A stretch of 64,000 bases of DNA from Tianweitania sp. UT-5YL-CI-8 (GTDB lineage Bacteria > Pseudomonadota > Alphaproteobacteria > Rhizobiales > Rhizobiaceae), in contig NZ_JASCRR010000011.1 of the NCBI RefSeq assembly GCF_030010215.1, forward strand, positions 1 to 64,000. The letters are read 5' to 3'. Each line of letters begins with the position of its first letter. The stretch's first letter is position 1. The position numbers and the translations under genes were made by a program. Below the pieces are notes generated by a model that searched no databases, was not told the origin of the DNA, and saw only the letters and a program-made list of their open reading frames with translations. This document shows positions 8,509 through 17,873 of this stretch, piece by piece.

Positions 8509-9260
8509 CCGCGATCCTCGAAGTCACCAAGGCCACGCGCCGCTTCGGCGGTCTCGTCGCCGTCAACGATGTCTCCTTCAAGGTCTCCTCCACCGGGGTC
8601 ACTGCCGTGATCGGCCCGAACGGGGCCGGCAAGACAACGCTCTTCAACATCATTTCCGGCTCGATCCCGCCGAGCGAAGGCGCAATCCTGCTCGCCGGCG
8701 AGGACGTGACGGCCCTGAAGCCGGAGGCGAAGGCGGCGCGCGGACTGGTGCGCACTTTTCAGCTGGTCAAGCTGTTCCAGGACCTGAGCGCGACGGAAAA
8801 CGTCAAAGTCGGCTTTCACCTGAAGTCGCGCGGCGGTCTGATGGCCGCACTGTTTCAACCCGCCTGGGCAAAACAGGCTGAGCGTGAGGCGGAGGAAAAG
8901 GCCGCCGCCTTGCTCGATCTCGTCGGCCTCTCCAAGGTCGCCCGAACCTCGGCCTCAGTCCTGCCCTATGGTCAGCAGCGGCTGCTGGAAATCGCCCGAG
9001 CGCTCGCCGCCGAACCGCGCATCCTGCTTCTGGACGAACCCGCCGCCGGCCTCAACGCCGAGGAAAGCGAACGGCTCGCCAAGACCATCCGGCGCATCGC
9101 CGCGGACGGCACGGCGGTGCTCCTCATCGAACACGACATGAAGCTGGTGATGGATATCGCCGACGAGGTGGTCGTACTCGACTACGGCCGCAAGATCGCG
9201 CAGGGCACGCCTGAGGCGGTCAAGAGGGACCCCGCGGTGCTCGCGGCCTATCTCGGATAA
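8505..9260 (+). CDS. ABC transporter ATPase, LivG type
   Basis: A 251-residue ATPase with Walker A GPNGAGKTTL (near residue 37), the LivG-specific VRTFQLVKLFQDLSATENV stretch, and Walker B LLLDEPAAGLN (near 172). The signature LPYGQQR replaces LSGGQQR, as is usual in LivG. The start overlaps the LivM stop by ATGA. A much longer open frame extends upstream in the same phase but is only a shadow of livM. It forms the heterodimeric motor with the LivF-type protein. Confidence 0.92.
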   Translation: MTAILEVTKATRRFGGLVAVNDVSFKVSSTGVTAVIGPNGAGKTTLFNIISGSIPPSEGAILLAGEDVTALKPEAKAARGLVRTFQLVKLFQDLSATENVKVGFHLKSRGGLMAALFQPAWAKQAEREAEEKAAALLDLVGLSKVARTSASVLPYGQQRLLEIARALAAEPRILLLDEPAAGLNAEESERLAKTIRRIAADGTAVLLIEHDMKLVMDIADEVVVLDYGRKIAQGTPEAVKRDPAVLAAYLG

Positions 9261-9271
9261 GGACGGAAAAA

Positions 9272-10147
9272 ATGGATCTCAACCTCGTCCTGCAAAGCCT
9301 GATCAGCGGCATAAGTATCGGCTGCGTCTACGGTCTGATCGGCATCGGCTTCTGCGTTATCTACAATGCCAGCGGCATCGTGAATTTCGCCCAAGGAGCG
9401 TTCGTCATGATCGGCGGAATGGCGACTTACGTGCTGATGACCGACTACAACCTGCCCTACGCGGTCGCCGCCATCTGCGCGATCCTGCTGGCCGGCCTCG
9501 TCGGCGCGGTTGTCGAACGGCTCGTGGTTCGCCCGCTCTGGGATCGCAACGCGGCGATGTTCGTGATGATCCTGGCGACGCTGGCAGCCCAGATCGTCAT
9601 CGAGCGCCTCGCCTATATCCTGGTCGACGACCAGCCAAAGACCCTGCCGCCTTTTACCGACATCGCGCCGATCAGGCTCGGCGGCATTGCCGTTAACTAT
9701 CAGTCTCTCTGGATCGTCGGTTGCTCTGTGCTCATCATCCTGGCGCTGAACTCCTTCTTCAGGTCGACGCGCACCGGCAAGGCGATGCGCGCCGTTTCGA
9801 TCAACGCCGAGGCGGCTGCCCTGCAGGGCATTCCGGTCTCGCGTATGCTGACGCTCGCCTTCGTGCTCAGCGCCATGCTCGGCGCCGTTGCTGGCATCCT
9901 TCTGACTCCGACGCAGTATACCGCGTTCAACATGGGCGTGCCCTTCGCCATTTCCGGCTTCATAGCGGCGATCATCGGCGGCTTCGGCAAGCCGCTCGGC
10001 GCCTTCATCGGCGGCATCGCGCTCGGGGTCATCCAGTCCATGGCGATTCTCGGCCTCGGGGCGGGCTTCAAGAACGTCGCGGCCCTATCGCTGCTTCTCC
10101 TCTTCCTCTTCTTCAGGCCCTCGGGCTTGCTCGGCAGCACACGTTAA
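9272..10147 (+). CDS. ABC transporter permease, LivH type
   Basis: A 291-residue permease with LivH motifs: GLIGIGFCVIYNASGIVNFAQGAFVMIGG near the N-terminus and GGFGKPLGAFIGGIALGVIQ near the C-terminus. AAGGA precedes the ATG by eight bases. With the LivM-type protein it makes the membrane channel. The gene order here (K-F-M-G-H) is the one often seen when such importers sit inside catabolic operons rather than in the amino-acid liv operon, which supports a dedicated substrate. Confidence 0.9.
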   Translation: MDLNLVLQSLISGISIGCVYGLIGIGFCVIYNASGIVNFAQGAFVMIGGMATYVLMTDYNLPYAVAAICAILLAGLVGAVVERLVVRPLWDRNAAMFVMILATLAAQIVIERLAYILVDDQPKTLPPFTDIAPIRLGGIAVNYQSLWIVGCSVLIILALNSFFRSTRTGKAMRAVSINAEAAALQGIPVSRMLTLAFVLSAMLGAVAGILLTPTQYTAFNMGVPFAISGFIAAIIGGFGKPLGAFIGGIALGVIQSMAILGLGAGFKNVAALSLLLLFLFFRPSGLLGSTR

Positions 10148-10159
10148 GGAAATCAAGCC

Positions 10160-10492
10160 ATGAACATCCGATCAATCGACTGGAGCGTCATCGAGTGGAC
10201 ACCGGTCCGCGAGGGCGTCGAGCGCAAGGCCTTTTCCGGCGACGGCGCGACAGTCGCTCTGCACCGGCTTCAGCCAGGCCACAAGCCGCTGCCCCACTCG
10301 CACGAAAACGAGCAGATAGCCTACATCCTCCAGGGCCAGATCCGCTTCTTCGTCGGCGAGGAGCAGCATCTGCTCGGTCCCGGCGGCGTGCTGGTCATCC
10401 CGCCGAACGTGCGGCATTGGGGCGAGGTCGTGGGCGACGAGGTCGTCCTTAACCTCGACGTCTTTACCCCCCGGCGCCCGGAATATGCGTGA
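10160..10492 (+). CDS. Small cupin-domain protein
   Basis: A 110-residue single-domain cupin. Motif 1 is PLPHSHENEQIAYILQG, with two His and a Glu as metal ligands. Motif 2 is GGVLVIPPNVRHWG, with the fourth His. The residues needed for a mononuclear metal site are present. Such proteins act as isomerases, dioxygenases or substrate-binding accessory proteins. AAGGAAA lies upstream of the ATG, and the stop overlaps the aldolase start (GTGA). Its place between the importer and the lyase suggests a small isomerising or ring-modifying step, but the reaction is unknown. Confidence 0.8.
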   Translation: MNIRSIDWSVIEWTPVREGVERKAFSGDGATVALHRLQPGHKPLPHSHENEQIAYILQGQIRFFVGEEQHLLGPGGVLVIPPNVRHWGEVVGDEVVLNLDVFTPRRPEYA

Positions 10493-11259
10493 CCGCCATG
10501 CTTGAGGCATCCGCCGCGTTCCGCGATCGCTGCCGGAAGGGCGAAATCGTTGCAGGCACCTTCCAGAAGACGCCTTCGCCCCAGATTTCCGAAGTGCTCG
10601 CGCTGAGCGGGATCGACTTCGTCATTCTCGACGCCGAGCATGCCCCCTTTGGCATTGAAGCCATCGACCACATCCTTGGCGTCACGGCGTCACGAGGGTT
10701 TCCGGTTCTCGTTCGCGTACCCGACCATCGAGCCGCCTTTATCGGTGTCTGCCTCGACGCCGGCGCAGCCGGAATCGTGCTGCCCCATGTCGTCGACCGT
10801 CGCACCGCGGAAGCGGCAGTCGCAGCCGCACGCTTCGCCAAGGACGGGCGCGGTCTATCGCCCTCCGGCCGCGCCGGCAATTACGGTGGTGCTGCGCTGG
10901 GCGACTTTATGGAAGCCAGCAACCGTGCCGTCAGCCTCTGGTGCCAGATCGAGGATCGCGACGCCATCGACCGGCTGGACGAGATTTGCGCCGTCGAGGG
11001 AATTGACGCGCTTTTCGTCGGCCGCGCCGATCTGATGCGCTCGCTCGGCGCAGGAAGCATGCTCGATCCAGCCGTCGAGCGCGCGAGCGAACGCGTGGCC
11101 GAGGCAGGCCAGCGGGCCGGCAAGGCGCTCGCCATCATGATCGCCTCGCCCGAGGAAGCCCCGCGTTGGCGCGCTCTCGGCTATTCCATCTTTATCGTCG
11201 GCACCGAGCAGGCCATGCTGAAATCCGCCGCCCGCGCCGCAAAAGCAGCATTCGTCTAG
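10489..11259 (+). CDS. HpcH/HpaI-family aldolase (2-keto-3-deoxy acid type)
   Basis: A 256-residue class II pyruvate-type aldolase. Family features include FVILDAEHAPF (the metal and base region), RVPDH, and the GIDALFVGRADLMRSLG segment with the conserved Arg/Asp. Members cleave 4-hydroxy-2-oxo acids into pyruvate or oxaloacetate and an aldehyde. The usual metal-binding E...D pair is recognisable (QIED, then GRADL). The start is GTG 10489, overlapping the cupin stop, or ATG 10498. The family's GP.DLS motif is altered to GRADLM, so an unusual substrate is possible. Confidence 0.82.
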   Translation: MTAMLEASAAFRDRCRKGEIVAGTFQKTPSPQISEVLALSGIDFVILDAEHAPFGIEAIDHILGVTASRGFPVLVRVPDHRAAFIGVCLDAGAAGIVLPHVVDRRTAEAAVAAARFAKDGRGLSPSGRAGNYGGAALGDFMEASNRAVSLWCQIEDRDAIDRLDEICAVEGIDALFVGRADLMRSLGAGSMLDPAVERASERVAEAGQRAGKALAIMIASPEEAPRWRALGYSIFIVGTEQAMLKSAARAAKAAFV

Positions 11260-11276
11260 ACACGAAAGAGAACATC

Positions 11277-12437
11277 ATGACATCGATCGTCGGCTGGGGA
11301 CACACGCGCTTCGGGAAGCATCAGGAAACGTCCGTCGAAGAGTTGATGCGGGAGGTCGGTGCGGAAGCTCTGGCCCATGCGGGCGTGGAGGCGGCCGACG
11401 TGGACGGCATCTGGGTCGGGCATTTCAACGCCGGGATGGTGTCGGACGGCTTTCCTTCTTCGCTCGCCCTGTCGATCGATCCCGCGCTACGCTTCACGCC
11501 CGCGACGCGATTGGAGAATGCCTGCGCCTCTGGTTCGGCGGCGATCTTCGCGGCCCGCAACGCCATCGAGGCCGGACAGGCGAGGATCGCGCTCGTGATC
11601 GGCGTTGAGAAGATGACCCATCTGCCGACGGCCGAAGTCGCGGCAGCGCTCGGCCATGCCTCCTATCAGGCGGAGGAAAGCGGCTACAGCTTCCCGCAGG
11701 TCTTCGCTCGTTTCGCCCAGGCCTATTTCCAGAAATACGGTGATAAGACCCGCGTTCTGGCCCAAATCGCCGCCAAGAACCACCAGAACGCCATGGCCAA
11801 CCCGCTGGCGCAGTTGAGGAAGCCACTGACGGTCGACTATTGCGCCACCGTCAGCGAGAAGAACCCGATCGTCGCCGCGCCTCTGAAAGTCACCGACTGC
11901 TCGCTGGTCTCGGACGGCGCCGCAGCCATCGTTATGGTCTCGGACGAGGTAGCACGGGACATGCGCCGCGCCGTCCGCTTTCGCGGCATGGCGCAGGTCA
12001 GCGACTATCTCTCCATGTCGCGCCGCGACCTGACCGCCTTCGAAGGTCCGCGCGAGGCGATCCGCCGCGCAAAGGCCGCCGCAGGCGTCGACAATGCAGA
12101 CCTCCATGTCGCCGAAGTGCACGACTGCTTCACCATCGCCGAGCTGATGATCTACGAAGCCATGGGTCTAGCCGCCCCCGGCCGCGGCGAAGATGTTCTG
12201 CAAAGTGGGCTTGTGGCGCCGGGTGGCGCCCTGCCGATCAATCTCTCCGGCGGCCTCAAGGCAAAGGGTCACCCGGTCGGCGCAACAGGTGTCTCCATGC
12301 ATGTGATGATCGCTCGGCAGGTGCTGGGCGAGGCCGGTGAGATGCAGGCGAAGGACGCCTCGCTGGGCCTCGTTTTCAACATGGGCGGATCGGGGGTCGC
12401 CAACTATTGCTCGATCCTCGAGGCGGAGCGCACCTGA
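11277..12437 (+). CDS. Thiolase, SCP2/acetyl-CoA acetyltransferase type
   Basis: A 386-residue thiolase. The nucleophilic cysteine lies in ENACASGSAAI (Cys83), the second active-site block is VHDCFTIAEL, and the GLKAKGHPVGATG block holds His332. It ends with GGSGVANYCSILE. The VHDCF and single GHPVGATG blocks put it in the SCP-x/SCP2 group, which thiolyses branched or unusual beta-ketoacyl-CoAs. All catalytic residues are present. I start it at ATG 11277; upstream in-frame sequence belongs to the aldolase. It overlaps the ligase gene (TGATG). In this operon it probably cleaves a beta-ketoacyl-CoA made by the ligase product. Confidence 0.87.
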   Translation: MTSIVGWGHTRFGKHQETSVEELMREVGAEALAHAGVEAADVDGIWVGHFNAGMVSDGFPSSLALSIDPALRFTPATRLENACASGSAAIFAARNAIEAGQARIALVIGVEKMTHLPTAEVAAALGHASYQAEESGYSFPQVFARFAQAYFQKYGDKTRVLAQIAAKNHQNAMANPLAQLRKPLTVDYCATVSEKNPIVAAPLKVTDCSLVSDGAAAIVMVSDEVARDMRRAVRFRGMAQVSDYLSMSRRDLTAFEGPREAIRRAKAAAGVDNADLHVAEVHDCFTIAELMIYEAMGLAAPGRGEDVLQSGLVAPGGALPINLSGGLKAKGHPVGATGVSMHVMIARQVLGEAGEMQAKDASLGLVFNMGGSGVANYCSILEAERT

Positions 12438-13951
12438 TGAACATCGCGACATGGCTGGAGAAGACGGCGAAGTCCAGCGGCGATAGGCCGGCAATCCTCC
12501 TCGGCGAGCGGATCCTTGCGACCTACGATGCGTTTCTCGGTCGCGCGAGCGCGCTTGCCGTGGAGCTTCGCGTCGGCGGTATCGCGCCCGGCGACCGTGT
12601 GGCGCTGGTGGCGAAGAACTGCCCTGACTATCTTGTCGCCATGTTCGGCGTCTGGATCGCCGGCGGCGTCATTGTCCCGGTCAACGCCAAGCTCCACCCC
12701 AAGGAGGCCGGCTGGATCATCGGCGACAGTGAAGCGAAGCTGGTCTTTGCCGACGACGCGATGACCGGAGATCTTTCCACACACTTCGACGGGTCGATCC
12801 GCACGATTGGAGACAGCCTTCTGAAAACCCCCGTCCTAGGGGATCGCATGCCGGCCCATTCCTGCCGCGCCGACGAGAATGCCTGGCTCTTCTATACCTC
12901 CGGCACGACCGGGCGGCCGAAAGGCGTGCAAATCACCCACGGCATGCTCACTGCCATGTCGCTCGCCTATCTTAACGACGTCGACGACATTGCACCCGAC
13001 ATGGCCGCCTATTACGCCGCACCGATGAGCCACGGCGCGGGGCTCTATGCACCGGTACATGTTCTGCGGGGCGCGCGTCACATCGTGCCGGCCGCAGCCC
13101 ATTTCGATCCTCAGGACCTGCTGGACTGTTCGGAACGTTGCGGCCCGACCTCGATGTTCCTCGCCCCGACCATGGTCAAGCGCCTGACGGAGACCGCCAA
13201 GGCCGCCGGCCGCCGCGGCGAGGGCATCGGCACCATCGTCTATGGCGGCGGTCCCATGTATCGCGCCGACATTGAGGAGGCGGTCGACTGGTTCGGCCCC
13301 CGCTTCGTGCAGATCTTCGGCCAGGGCGAGTGCCCAATGGCGATCACCGCCCTCTCCCGCGCCGAAGTCGCCGACCGGACCCATCCGCGCTGGCGCGAGC
13401 GGCTGGCCGGCGTCGGCCGCGCCCAGTGCGCCGTGGAGGTGGCAATCGGCGACGCGGACGGCGCTCCCCTGCCCCTTGGCTCGCAGGGCGAGATCATGGT
13501 GCGCGGGCTGCCGGTCATGCCCGGCTACTGGCGTAATCCGGACGCGAACGCGAAGACGCTGAAGAGTGGCTGGCTGATGACCGGCGACGTCGGCTATCTC
13601 GACGCGGACGGCTACCTCACCCTTCAGGACCGCTCCAAAGACGTCATCATTTCCGGCGGCACCAACATCTACCCCCGCGAGGTGGAGGAAGTCCTTCTCA
13701 CCCACCCCTGTATCCGCGAAGTCTCCGTCGTCGGTCGTCCTTCCGTCGAATGGGGCGAGGACATCGTCGCCTTCGTCGTTCTCTCGCCTGGCGCAACCCT
13801 CGACCGCGAGAGCCTCGACGCCCATTGCGTCAACGAGATCGCCCGCTTCAAGCGTCCCAAGGACTACATCGTCATCGAAACGCTGCCAAAAAACAACTAT
13901 GGCAAGGTGCTGAAGACTGAACTGAGGCAGAAGGTGCAAACGCCCGGGTGA
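12437..13951 (+). CDS. AMP-forming acyl-CoA ligase (AMP-binding family)
   Basis: A 504-residue ANL-superfamily enzyme. The P-loop motif YTSGTTGRPKG is near residue 155, TGDVGYLDADGYL near 378, and the hinge DRSKDVIISGGTNIYPREVEE follows. The C-terminal catalytic lysine sits in LPKNNYGKVLKTELR. It activates a carboxylic acid to its CoA thioester via an acyl-adenylate. The start overlaps the thiolase stop by one base. Together ligase and thiolase form an activation and cleavage module at the end of the operon. The acid substrate is not predictable from sequence alone. Confidence 0.88.
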   Translation: MNIATWLEKTAKSSGDRPAILLGERILATYDAFLGRASALAVELRVGGIAPGDRVALVAKNCPDYLVAMFGVWIAGGVIVPVNAKLHPKEAGWIIGDSEAKLVFADDAMTGDLSTHFDGSIRTIGDSLLKTPVLGDRMPAHSCRADENAWLFYTSGTTGRPKGVQITHGMLTAMSLAYLNDVDDIAPDMAAYYAAPMSHGAGLYAPVHVLRGARHIVPAAAHFDPQDLLDCSERCGPTSMFLAPTMVKRLTETAKAAGRRGEGIGTIVYGGGPMYRADIEEAVDWFGPRFVQIFGQGECPMAITALSRAEVADRTHPRWRERLAGVGRAQCAVEVAIGDADGAPLPLGSQGEIMVRGLPVMPGYWRNPDANAKTLKSGWLMTGDVGYLDADGYLTLQDRSKDVIISGGTNIYPREVEEVLLTHPCIREVSVVGRPSVEWGEDIVAFVVLSPGATLDRESLDAHCVNEIARFKRPKDYIVIETLPKNNYGKVLKTELRQKVQTPG

Positions 13952-14144
13952 CGTCAGGGCCCCATAGTCTGCCAAGAGGTACGATCGCGGCCCATTATCC
14001 GGAATGCAATGTGCTTAACACGATCGACCATCACGACCAGCTACCTCAGACGCCAGCGTCAAAGGCGATTCCAGTCCGTATTACCACTTAGCAATCGCCA
14101 GTTTGCCAATTCCTAGCAAGCATTTCTCGCGATTTCACCAAGCG
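13952..14144. other. Intergenic stretch after the HyuAB operon
   Basis: No gene, clear terminator or repeat is seen. The operon's end is followed directly by this spacer and then by two decayed genes on the opposite strand. Confidence 0.4.
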
Positions 14145-14779
14145 TCACGGAAAGGAGAGAGTTCGCTCCTCTAACAGACGGAACCGTCGCCTATTTCCGA
14201 CCATGTGCTGCCTCGATGGTTGAATGCAACCATGTCGGCGCCGTGCAACCCGCTTAGGTGAGCGATGACCCCTTCCATGATGTTGGCGCGCCTGCTGCGA
14301 GGTCAGGTGTCGCGCTGAGGTCATGTAGGTGTAGACGATGGCATTGCGTGCCCCTTTAGGGCCGGCAGCGAGGGCCTGCCGCAACTGCCCAAGCAGCGGC
14401 AGGGCGGCGGTAGTCCGCCATTCGGGCAAAGGCCCGTTCCGCATGATCCTCGGCTAGATCGAGATGGCCTCGATCGACGAAATAAAGCAGCTTGGCGGCA
14501 GCAAGCATCAACAGCGGGTTGGTCTCGATGAATGGCAGGCAATCGAGGGCAGTCGCCTCGATCTCGCTCTCTATCTCCTCGCGTTCGACGGGATCGATGC
14601 CGGTGAAGGGATTGGTAAGGACGAGACGCGCAAACAAATGCAGGCACCCCTGCAGGGCAAGGTCCGCGCTGGCAGGATTCTGCGCCCGCGCATCGGCGCA
14701 GGCCCGCTTTATCTCCCCGACGACTGGGATCCAACCCTCCCGGGCGTCGGAACAGACCGATACAAATATGCTCAAAAAG
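14145..14779 (-). pseudogene. Remnant of an all-helical (TPR-like) regulator C-terminus
   Basis: The minus-strand frame after 14779 reads alternating helices, including CLHLFARLVLTNPFTG, EIEATALDCLPFIETNPLLMLAAAKLLYFVDRG and LDLAEDHAERAFARM. This resembles the helical repeat domain of adenylate-cyclase/LuxR-like regulators. Near 14440 the frame shifts to one reading ALPLLGQLRQALAAGPKGARNAIVYTYM and then degenerates. There is no start of its own: the upstream part is a different gene, joined at about 14779. I am confident that it is broken and only moderately confident of the family. Confidence 0.4.
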
Positions 14780-15103
14780 GAGATCGCCTTTGAGAAGATG
14801 ATGGGTTCGGTAGGGATCGCCAGGTTCGATTCCTGCGCATGGTCGGTGTAGTTCAGCCCGATCGCGATGAACTTGCCTATGCTGGCGACAGGGCAACCAT
14901 GGCGGCCAGGACTTTCCACCGCAGGAAGCGTCACCGGGTCCAGCCGCCCTAGTTCTGCCAGCCTCGTCGGCGACAATGTTGCCCCCGTCGATTTCCGCAA
15001 CGTTGCACGAGAGGTCTCGGATCACTCCGCCGCAGTGGAGAAGTCCCGGCTTCTCCCCCCGAGGGCTCCATAACGCAGCAATTTTACAGGGTAAGCCTTT
15101 CAA
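14780..15103 (-). pseudogene. Truncated and frameshifted fumarylacetoacetate hydrolase-family gene
   Basis: The N-terminal part of an FAH-family hydrolase is recognisable: GEKPGLLHCGGVIRDLS in one frame, then LAELGRLDPVTLPAVE, GCPVASIGKFIAIGLNYTDHAQES and PTEPIIFSKAIS in another. A frameshift lies near 14990. Homology stops at about 14779, before the metal-binding acidic residues, where an unrelated sequence is fused. The gene is therefore doubly dead. FAH-family hydrolases cleave C-C bonds in 2-keto acid pathways, so it may once have belonged to one of the flanking catabolic operons. Confidence 0.7.
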
Positions 15104-15115
15104 GCGTGATGGGTT

Positions 15116-16039
15116 TCAAGGTCTGGCGGTGGCGCCGCCGTCTTCGGCCGCACCGGATTTCTCGTAAATTCGGATGATTCCGCTGTGATCGAGGTCGCCA
15201 TCGCCCCGAGCCACCATCCGGTCCCACAAGGCGAGGTTCAATTTCAGCGCCGGCAAGTCCAAGCCGAGTGCGCCCGCAAGGTCGAGCGCTTGGCGGACAT
15301 CCTTGCGTTGCGTCGTCGCGCGGCCCCCTGGGGCAAAGTTGCCGTCAATCATCCGCAATCCATGGAGATCGAGCACTCGCGACTGGGCGAAACCGCCACC
15401 GATCGCCTCGCGAACCATGGAAGGCTCGACGCCGGCAGCCTTGGCAAGTGCCAGTGCCGACGCCACGGCGTCGATGGTGAGCGCCACGATCATCTGGTTG
15501 GCGACCTTGGCGACCTGTCCCGCGCCGACGGGTCCGACATGGGTGATGGTCTTGCCCACGGCTTCGAACAAAGGTCTGGCGCGGTCGATATCTTCTGGCG
15601 CCCCGCCCGCCATGATGACCAGCGTGCCTCTTTCCGAGGCGACCTGCCCACCCGAGACAGGCGCATCGACGAAGTGCGCACCACTTCCGGACAGCCGGTC
15701 GGCGAAACGGCGCGTCGCCTCGACCGATGTCGTGCCCATATCCACGATCAACAGTCCGGGGGCGATCGAATCGGAGAGGCCGCCCGACCCAAAAAGCACG
15801 GTGTCGACCGCAGCCGTGTTGGTCAGCGACAGCACGACTATGCCTGCGCCGACCCGCGCTGCGACGTCCGCTGGCCGGGAACACGCATGCATCCCCTCAG
15901 TCTCGAGGTCGCGAACCGCTTCCTGGCTACGGTTGGCTACGAAAAGCTCGGCGCCATGCGCCTTGAGGTTCCGGGCCATCCCCTTTCCCATGAGGCCGAG
16001 GCCGATGAAGCCGATTTTTTGGCGGTCAAGTGTGGCCAT
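15116..16039 (-). CDS. NAD(P)-dependent beta-hydroxyacid dehydrogenase (3-hydroxyisobutyrate dehydrogenase family)
   Basis: About 307 residues. The Rossmann motif is GFIGLGLMGKGMARNL, the substrate-binding segment is DAPVSGG, and the catalytic lysine lies in GAGQVAKVANQMIV. Family members oxidise 3-hydroxyisobutyrate, tartronate semialdehyde, or related C3-C4 hydroxyacids. I choose ATG 16039, eleven bases beyond the dehydratase stop. ATG 16072 would overlap that gene by 23 bases and add an unusual basic leader. It is the last gene of the eleven-gene operon and may carry out the final redox step of the pathway. Confidence 0.87.
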   Translation of the reverse strand: MATLDRQKIGFIGLGLMGKGMARNLKAHGAELFVANRSQEAVRDLETEGMHACSRPADVAARVGAGIVVLSLTNTAAVDTVLFGSGGLSDSIAPGLLIVDMGTTSVEATRRFADRLSGSGAHFVDAPVSGGQVASERGTLVIMAGGAPEDIDRARPLFEAVGKTITHVGPVGAGQVAKVANQMIVALTIDAVASALALAKAAGVEPSMVREAIGGGFAQSRVLDLHGLRMIDGNFAPGGRATTQRKDVRQALDLAGALGLDLPALKLNLALWDRMVARGDGDLDHSGIIRIYEKSGAAEDGGATARP

Positions 16040-16049
16040 CGAGCGTCGC

Positions 16050-17834
16050 CTAGTGGTTGTCGCGAGGGACATTGAAACGGTCCGCGATGCGCTGGAATTT
16101 CACCGCGCTCTCCAGGACCATTCCGTCGCTGAGTTGCCCGACATTCTGGCGGAACAGTTCCTGCCAAGGCGTCTCATTGACAATCTCAGGAAGCTTCAGG
16201 TGGCGGCGGCGTTCTTCCAGTTCGGCCTCGTCGAGAAGCACGTTGGCGCTCCGACGTCTCAGGTCGATACGAATGCGGTCGCCGGTGCGCAGCAACGCCA
16301 AGCCACCGCCGATGGAGGCTTCCGGCGAGGCATTGAGGATCGATGGGCTGCCGGAGGTTCCGCTCTGGCGGCCGTCACCGATGCAGGGAAGTTCCGTCAC
16401 GCCGCGGCGCACCAACGCAGCCGGCGGTACCATGTTGACTACCTCGGCCGAGCCGGGATAGCCGATAGGCCCGACATGGCGGATGATGAGGAAGCAGCTT
16501 TCGTCGACGGCTAGGTCGGGATCATCGATACGTCGGGCGTAGTCCTCCGGCCCTTCGAACACGATCGCCCGGCCCTCGAACGCGTCCTCGTCGCCGGGGC
16601 GCCTAAGATAGCGCGCCTGGAAATCCTCGGAGATGACCGACGTCTTCATGATCGCGCTGTCGAAGAGGTTGCCCTTGAGCACGGCGAAGCCCGCAGCTTC
16701 CTTCAGCGGCCGTGAATACGGACGGATCACCCTCTCGTCGAGGCTCCGCGCCTCCCCGTTTTCCATACCCATCGTTCGCCCCGTAACCGTCAGAGCGCCT
16801 TCGCGAATCCTGCCCGCCTTGCGCAACTCTCCGATCACGCTGGGAAGACCGCCGGCCAAGTAGTAGGCTTCAGCGAGATACTCGCCGGCTGGCATCATGT
16901 TGAGGAGCAGTGGAACGTCGTAGCCGACCTCGTCCCAGTCATCGGTAGTCAGGCGTATGCCGACATGCCGGGCAATGGCGTTCACATGCGGCGGGCAGTT
17001 GGTCGAAGCGCCAATGGCCGAGGCGCAGACGATCGCGTTTTCGAACGCCTCGCGCGTCATGATCTTCGACGGGGTGAGGTCCTCATGAACCATCTCCACG
17101 ATGCGCTTCCCGGTCGCATAGGCGATCTGCGGGCGCTCGCGGTACGGCGCCGGTATGGCCGCGCAGCCCGGCAACGACATGCCAAGTGCCTCGGCCATCG
17201 CATTCATGGAGCTTGCCGTCCCCATCGTATTGCAGTGCCCGATGCTGGGCGCCGCAGAGGCGATCACATCCATGAATCTGTCTTGATCGATTTCGCCCGC
17301 GGCAAGCCGCCTCTGCGCGTCCCACACCACTGTACCCGAACCAACCAGCCGGCCCTCGAAATGGCCGTCCAGCATCGGCCCACCGGAGAGCACGATCGCC
17401 GGAAGGTTGACGCTCGCCGCCGCCATCAGGCAGGCCGGCGTGGTCTTGTCGCAGCCGGTCGTCAGAACCACCCCGTCGATCGGGTAACCGTAGAGGATTT
17501 CCACCAGCCCGAGATAAGCGAGATTGCGGTCGAGCGCGGCGGTCGGCCGTTTTCCGGTTTCTTGGATGGGATGGACTGGGAACTCGAACGGAATGCCGCC
17601 CGCGTCGCGGATGCCCTCGCGCACCCGGTGCGCCAACTCCAGATGATGTCGGTTACAGGGGGAGAGATCGCTACCCGTCTGCGCAATGCCGATGATCGGC
17701 TTGCCGGACTGCAGTTCCTCGCGCGTCAGCCCAAAATTCAGGTAGCGCTCGAGATAGAGCGCGGTGATACCCGGATTGTCCGGGTTGTTCCACCAATACT
17801 GGCTGCGCAGCGTCTTCTTCTGTCCGTGTGTCAT
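16050..17834 (-). CDS. IlvD/EDD-family dehydratase, probably a sugar-acid (aldonate) dehydratase
   Basis: A 594-residue iron-sulfur dehydratase. The three cluster cysteines are visible: Cys60 in [10 protein letters not shown], Cys128 in [10 protein letters not shown] and Cys201 in [11 protein letters not shown]. The pattern, together with [18 protein letters not shown] at the N-terminus and [15 protein letters not shown], matches the pentonate/arabonate/xylonate dehydratase branch better than the branched-chain amino acid IlvD. It should convert an aldonic acid to a 2-keto-3-deoxy acid. It is followed at eleven bases by the hydroxyacid dehydrogenase and preceded at 39 bases by an SDR gene. 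Confidence 0.87.
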   Translation of the reverse strand: MTHGQKKTLRSQYWWNNPDNPGITALYLERYLNFGLTREELQSGKPIIGIAQTGSDLSPCNRHHLELAHRVREGIRDAGGIPFEFPVHPIQETGKRPTAALDRNLAYLGLVEILYGYPIDGVVLTTGCDKTTPACLMAAASVNLPAIVLSGGPMLDGHFEGRLVGSGTVVWDAQRRLAAGEIDQDRFMDVIASAAPSIGHCNTMGTASSMNAMAEALGMSLPGCAAIPAPYRERPQIAYATGKRIVEMVHEDLTPSKIMTREAFENAIVCASAIGASTNCPPHVNAIARHVGIRLTTDDWDEVGYDVPLLLNMMPAGEYLAEAYYLAGGLPSVIGELRKAGRIREGALTVTGRTMGMENGEARSLDERVIRPYSRPLKEAAGFAVLKGNLFDSAIMKTSVISEDFQARYLRRPGDEDAFEGRAIVFEGPEDYARRIDDPDLAVDESCFLIIRHVGPIGYPGSAEVVNMVPPAALVRRGVTELPCIGDGRQSGTSGSPSILNASPEASIGGGLALLRTGDRIRIDLRRRSANVLLDEAELEERRRHLKLPEIVNETPWQELFRQNVGQLSDGMVLESAVKFQRIADRFNVPRDNH

Positions 17835-17873
17835 GGAAAATTCCGCAGGATGAGTTGATGTTGGAACGGTCGC

